A stretch of 64,000 nt of DNA from Opisthorchis felineus. Lineage: Eukaryota > Platyhelminthes > Trematoda > Opisthorchiida > Opisthorchiidae. Where the stretch lies: the NCBI GenBank assembly GCA_004794785.1, contig SJOL01009412.1:502176-566175 (forward strand). The letters are read 5' to 3'. Position numbers and translations under genes: made by a program. The stretch's first letter is position 1. Each line of letters opens with the position of its first letter. Below the pieces are notes generated by a model, which was not told the DNA's origin, did not search any database, and saw nothing but the letters and a program-made list of their open reading frames with translations. Positions 59,793 through 64,000 of this stretch are shown piece after piece.

Positions 59793-60119
59793 TCAAAACC
59801 TTGGTTGATGTGTTAACAGGATAGGTGGAGTCATCTGTAACTCTTGTGATGTTGGGATTTCGTCTTCGGACTTTCGGTCGCGAACGTTAGCATCTACTAT
59901 ATCGAACGCTCTGCGGAAAGCATCCACAATCAAGCTTAGCTCCATCACTTTGTTTCGATTTCGCTGGTGACCCTCTCTTTTCCAAATGTCGTCCATAAGT
60001 TCTTTATACCAATCTCTGGCCTGCTTACCAATGCTGTCCGCCAGATTGTCTATCTGAAGCAAATGGGCATCGTGGCTAGCTTGGAGGGCATTGGTTACTG
60101 AACTTTTGTCGATGAACAT
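59793..60119 (-). CDS. Terminal exon of an unidentified charged coiled-coil-like protein
   Basis: On the minus strand the acceptor GTTTTACAG precedes 60,119 and the frame stays open for 108 codons to TGA at 59,793. It reads MFIDKSSVTNALQASHDAHL, LQIDNLADSIGKQARDWYKE, LMDDIWKREGHQRNRNKVME and IVDAFRRAFDIVDANVRD, with regular charged/hydrophobic spacing. This looks like a helical, probably coiled-coil segment and a genuine coding exon. The ASHDAHLLQID-type block with R-NR motifs recalls axonemal or ciliary coiled-coil proteins, but I cannot name a family. The incoming phase is 0, matching the donor at 62,249. Confidence 0.7.
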   Translation of the reverse strand: MFIDKSSVTNALQASHDAHLLQIDNLADSIGKQARDWYKELMDDIWKREGHQRNRNKVMELSLIVDAFRRAFDIVDANVRDRKSEDEIPTSQELQMTPPILLTHQPRF

Positions 60120-60202
60120 CTGTAAAACATAGCGGTTCTTTGAAAAGAATCGATCTAACCAACGTGATAAAAAATTTAGCGATAATGACATGAAGGGAAT
60201 CG

Positions 60203-60312
60203 AAGAAAAATCGTTCAGCTGTAAACACCCTTTCGGTACCTGGCTGTCACGCTACCCGAAGGAAGCGCGAGAGCTGAAATACTGCCGGGTTGCCAAAGCC
60301 AGTCTAAGATGG
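60203..60312 (-). mobile_element. tRNA-derived SINE, copy 7 (5'-truncated)
   Basis: The minus strand shows only the body and tail: TTTGGCAACCCGGCAGTATT, CGCTTCCTTCGGGTAGCGTG, GGTACCGAAAGGGTGTTTAC and GCTGAACGATTTTTC. It lies just upstream (minus sense) of the coiled-coil exon, within the intron. Confidence 0.82.
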
Positions 60313-60879
60313 CTGATACTGTTCCATTCCTTACACACAATTAACTACAGCTCTTTGTGGCACAAGAGACCTCACTTGGGCGTTCAGTTAATCACGATTC
60401 ATAACAAGGATGGGTATTGTGTCAGTCCGACCAGTGTTGTTGCGCATGCAGCGTCGAGTCCTCTGTGTTCACATCATTAAAATCGCAGGAAAACAGGTTT
60501 TTTTCTTGTCCATATTTTAAATTAATTCCACCGAACGGTCTCTAGTAACGGGTAAAAGACGATGTAGCACTGAGTGAATATCGAACATCACACTGAGTCT
60601 TATGACAGTTGTTATGGGGTCAGTTCCAGAGTAAGAAGATGGCCTGGATCAGTAATTTTTGTACGCACAGTAGTGGTTGTCGTGCCCTAATTAAAACAAG
60701 TTGAGGATGCGTATGTGAGTCTCGATGGTTCGGGGCAGGTCAACTATGTTATCTATTTCAGAGATTAGTTGCATACTCCAAAACCACTCCTCACACATCT
60801 ACATGCTACTGATACTGAGCTGTCAGCTGTTTGGAGCGTAGCTGCTTGTTTGGAAAACGTTATTTGGAAAGGTACGGAT

Positions 60880-61150
60880 CCTTTCCAGTTGTGTTTTATT
60901 TCAACAAGTGGATTGCTGGGTGGCATGGCAGATTGGTCAGAAGGACTGTTGAATTTTCATAAAGGAAACTACTCACAAGGTTGCTGAAAACTCTTCGACA
61001 GCCCACAACCGGTTTCGTCCTTCTTGGGGCTCATCAGGTAGGCGCAGTCCCCGAGTCTCCATCAACCTTATGTTCTTACTTGAACCCAAACTGGACGGAA
61101 TTCGCCGACTACTCCCATTTGCACACTACTTTGCTTTCGACAGGCTACTC
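60880..61150 (+). repeat. Unclassified repeat, copy a
   Basis: TTCTTGGGGCTCATCAGGTA, GCGCAGTCCCCGAGT and CTCCATCAACCTTATG recur in diverged form at ~63,150-63,290. The match extends weakly to the left. No coding motif. Confidence 0.6.
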
Positions 61151-62248
61151 AACTGAATCCGGCTGACTGTCTCGTTTGTGATGGTCCGCTTTAACTGAAT
61201 GTGCTGCACCAGGCCGTCTTATGTTTCGGTTCGTATGATATTCGAGATGTCAGAGTACGTTGTCCAGATGTACCACATTCAGTTGAAGAAGACCGTCGTA
61301 AACGAGAGATTCAAACGGATTAAGTTGGGGCTCCCGTTAAAATAAGGTATGAGTGTGCGATTGAGTGTATTTGGCCTAATCACACTAAACCTTGCTTCTT
61401 ATGCCAATTTTTCAACGTCTCAGACTAGTCTGTGCTCAGTCCAGATGGGAACCGTATTGAAAACTTATAGAGACTGAGTAGGGAATATGAATGGCAATTG
61501 AAGCCGTTTTCTACCTGAAAATCAGTACACCTTTTACATGTTAAGACGTTCTGGTGGTTTTCATGCCTAGCCTGTCTCAGGATGACTCAATGGGGATCAT
61601 AGTGTTTCTACAGAAACCTAGGGATAACTGGATGTAAAGTTAAGGAATTTCAGAGGATTTTCTTCAGGTGGCATAAAGATCCAGAGCGTTGCACACCCCT
61701 TAGGCGTCGTATCAAGTCATCTTTCGAGACAATTTAGGCTTGCTGTCTGGTTTTATTGAGAGTTTTATCGAAATATCGTTTGAAGAGTGCTGGGATGTGT
61801 CGGGGAAATTTGTTGCAGATCATTTGAACTCCCCCATCCAAAGGGACTGAAAGAAATTATAGTTGTTTTGCGAAATGTAAACGCTCGAGCGTTTGCAAAG
61901 CAACTCGCAACAAAGTAACAAGCCTACCGAGTTTGCGGAATTAACTTAAATGGCAGTCGTACTGAAGAAATCGGCTTTCCGGAGTTTCTTCCACACCCCC
62001 TTTTCCTCAGACTTTTATGTGGACACCGCACGTCCACTAGACTTTCACTTTTCACCTTTGGCTTTGATCTTGTGTTTCCTATCATAGGATTAGACCAACG
62101 CGGGGTCAAACCACGGGGACCTCAATCGTAGAAATGAAATTTAGTTGTAACAGAGAAACAGTTGCCATTAGAAAATCCATGTACCTTGGATGAAGTGCAA
62201 AACGGCGTTGATCGCAGATGGGGAAGTATAGATTAGCAAGAGACTTAC
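61151..62248. other. Intron of the coiled-coil-like gene, nothing else recognised
   Basis: This is part of the ~2.1-kb gap between the two minus-strand exons. No further exon is evident. Confidence 0.45.
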
Positions 62249-62377
62249 CGTGATTAGTTGGTCTGAAACGTTTGGCGTATAGTCTCCGCGCAGGAATCGA
62301 TCCAAAACCAGTGAGGTGAGATCAGTGAGCTTCTCGTTGAACTGCGCTTGTTGTTCTCGACACTCCACAAAATGTTC
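62249..62377 (-). CDS. Internal exon of the same coiled-coil-like protein
   Basis: A 129-bp exon on the minus strand with acceptor CTATTTAAG and donor ACG|GTAAGT. It encodes 43 residues (EHFVECREQQAQFNEKLTDL, TSLVLDRFLRGDYTPNVSDQ) in phase 0 at both ends. Joining to the exon ending at 59,793 keeps the frame. The helical, charged composition fits the next exon. Upstream exons are outside the window or unrecognised, and exons between the two cannot be excluded. Confidence 0.62.
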
Positions 62378-63085
62378 CTTAAATAGCATAGTAAGGAAAT
62401 GCCCCACACGAGTTCATTTGGATCGAAATCTTCCTAAAGATCACCTTCATTGAACGACATAAAAGATATATCGGTATGCTCCCCTTTCCTGCATTGCATG
62501 GTCTGGTTCGAGTACACTTCATTACAAACAATTCTTTGATTAAAATCCAATCGATTATTGTAATATTTAATCTCCGGGAAGTATTCGCATGGGTGATACC
62601 CACCATAAATTACTGAAGTTATTGAACCAGTTCGATAAGAGACAGAACCGATCGAGAAGTCATCTCTTGGGAGCAGAGTACTGTCAGTTCTGATGAAGCA
62701 GTTTGTTTAAATTTTTACCGATTGGCACTCATTGGGAAGAGGTACCAGGGTCGACCAAGTGGCTCTTCGGGTTACGGTTTCCGCGGCTGATTACAGTCAC
62801 CCATATCATAGTTTACCTCCACTCTACCACCAACAAAAGTTCGACGCTAACATACGTTGCTTGTTTAGAATGGATGTAAAAAGTACACGTGGTTCACCAT
62901 AATAGTACCCAGTAATTTTTCAACCAGTCAAGCCAAGTATACTCGTACATTTCAGGCAATGTAGAATTTGTGGTGCGCATTTTTTTCTCTACCAAGCAAA
63001 CCGGAGAAAAGTGGTGGAATACATTGGGTGTTTACAAAAGAATTGACGGAATATCTCCTTCACGATTTTATACAATTGGAGCTGC
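62378..63085. other. Nothing recognised; probably intronic
   Basis: It lies upstream (minus sense) of the internal exon. No further exon with good splice sites is seen. Confidence 0.4.
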
Positions 63086-63089
63086 CCCC

Positions 63090-63300
63090 CCACATTTCAC
63101 TTGGTAAGATATTCGAAGTATTGAAGTATAGTCTCTTGATATGAAATTGTTGAAAACCTCCAAGCCGCGCTGCCGAATTCGCTCTTCTTGGGACTTATCA
63201 GCCAAGCAGAGTCCCCACTTTCCATCAACCTTATGGTCTACTTGAATACAAGATTGCATGCATATGGCGAGATGCACACATTTTCGAAAGTGGTTTCGTA
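63090..63300 (+). repeat. Unclassified repeat, copy b
   Basis: GTTGAAAACCTCC, TTCTTGGGACTTATCAGCCA, GCAGAGTCCCCACTTTCCAT and CAACCTTATGGTCTACTTGA align with the copy at 60.9-61.1 kb. Confidence 0.6.
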
Positions 63301-64000
63301 CAGCCAGGGACGTGTTCTGTCCACGAGCAGCGTAAAAACGCTACCAGACGCAGAATGATGTCAAAAATGACTGTTATTTCGATGGAATTCCAAATTTATT
63401 TCAGTCTGCTATTAGTTAGTTGGGCCAATTAATAAATGGTCTGTTTTAAGACACAAACAATCACAGCTGATAATTCGGCAGCATAGAGGAGAGACCTCAT
63501 TTTCAGGCAGATAAACGCAAGTAATAAATGACAGTTTTCAATTTTGAGGCGTGCGGTGTTGATTCCTTGGTCTGATATATACTTCATGTCGCTGAGAACC
63601 ACTTATGCTCGTTTGAGAATATACTGGTGGGCGACAGAATGCTTGAGCTGGTTGTTGTCTCGTGTTGAGCTTTTGATCACGGAATATTAATCGGCCATTC
63701 GCTACCATATGCCATATGCGAAGATTGTGATATTGAAGCGATAGCTAGAGAAAAAATCGTATTTTCTTTAGCCTTGCAGTTACTGCCCCCTATAGTGTTC
63801 AACCCTGGGAGATTATCCCAATATCAACAATTTTTCGCTTCGTATGTTTAGCACCCAAAAAGTAGGCTGATCTTCCTCTGATTTGGATATGCAAAACAAG
63901 ACCAGACTCACTAAGGTTACACATGGTATGAGTAAATCACGTAAACAAATCTTATCTGAAGTAATTGTACGGCAGTCACCAGCTTAGTTGACTTCAATTC
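63301..64000. other. Nothing recognised
   Basis: AT-rich sequence to the window end with no motif or splice signal that I can support. Confidence 0.4.

Overview
The window looks like repeat-rich nuclear DNA of a parasitic flatworm, trematode or cestode. The clues are a CsRn1-like Ty3/gypsy element, many broken RTE-type and CR1-type LINE copies, a tRNA-derived SINE present in at least seven copies, and a gene with kilobase-sized introns. The species cannot be fixed from the sequence alone. Genes are sparse: two intron-containing host genes are visible, and most other recognisable sequence is transposon-derived.

Left part (1-18.3 kb): a relic CR1-type endonuclease fragment (1-330, minus), a CR1-type reverse transcriptase relic (8.25-9.5 kb, plus), and copies of an unclassified repeat whose 3' end is marked by GTTGGGAATAA (7.1-7.65 kb minus, 11.7-12.28 kb plus, 13.05-13.33 kb minus). 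A complete-length LTR retrotransposon lies at 13,690-18,329. It has 284-bp LTRs differing at three bases, a 5-bp target duplication GTCTA, gag, protease, RT, RNase H and integrase. Its coding region is broken many times even though its LTRs are nearly identical.

Middle (18.3-43.5 kb): about 9.7 kb with nothing recognisable, then a graveyard of RTE-type LINEs in both orientations. It includes one nearly full-length minus-strand copy (34.9-38.0 kb) lying tail to tail with another copy (33.2-34.87 kb, plus). SINEs are inserted in or next to the LINEs, and a second tRNA-like sequence lies at 43.46 kb.

Right part (44.4-64 kb): six exons of an RCC1 orthologue on the plus strand (44,478-57,586), the guanine-nucleotide exchange factor for Ran. 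All splice phases agree across five introns. The protein has a conserved RCC1 propeller, an acidic insertion, and a serine-rich C-terminal tail of about 260 residues not found in textbook RCC1. Its first exon(s) were not found. Its introns hold LINE and SINE fragments and microsatellites. Facing it on the minus strand are the last two visible exons of a charged, probably coiled-coil protein (62,377 to 59,793) that I cannot name. No operon-like or CRISPR-like system is present. The most unusual items are the RCC1 tail and acidic insert, the young but broken LTR element, and the unclassified repeat and SINE families.
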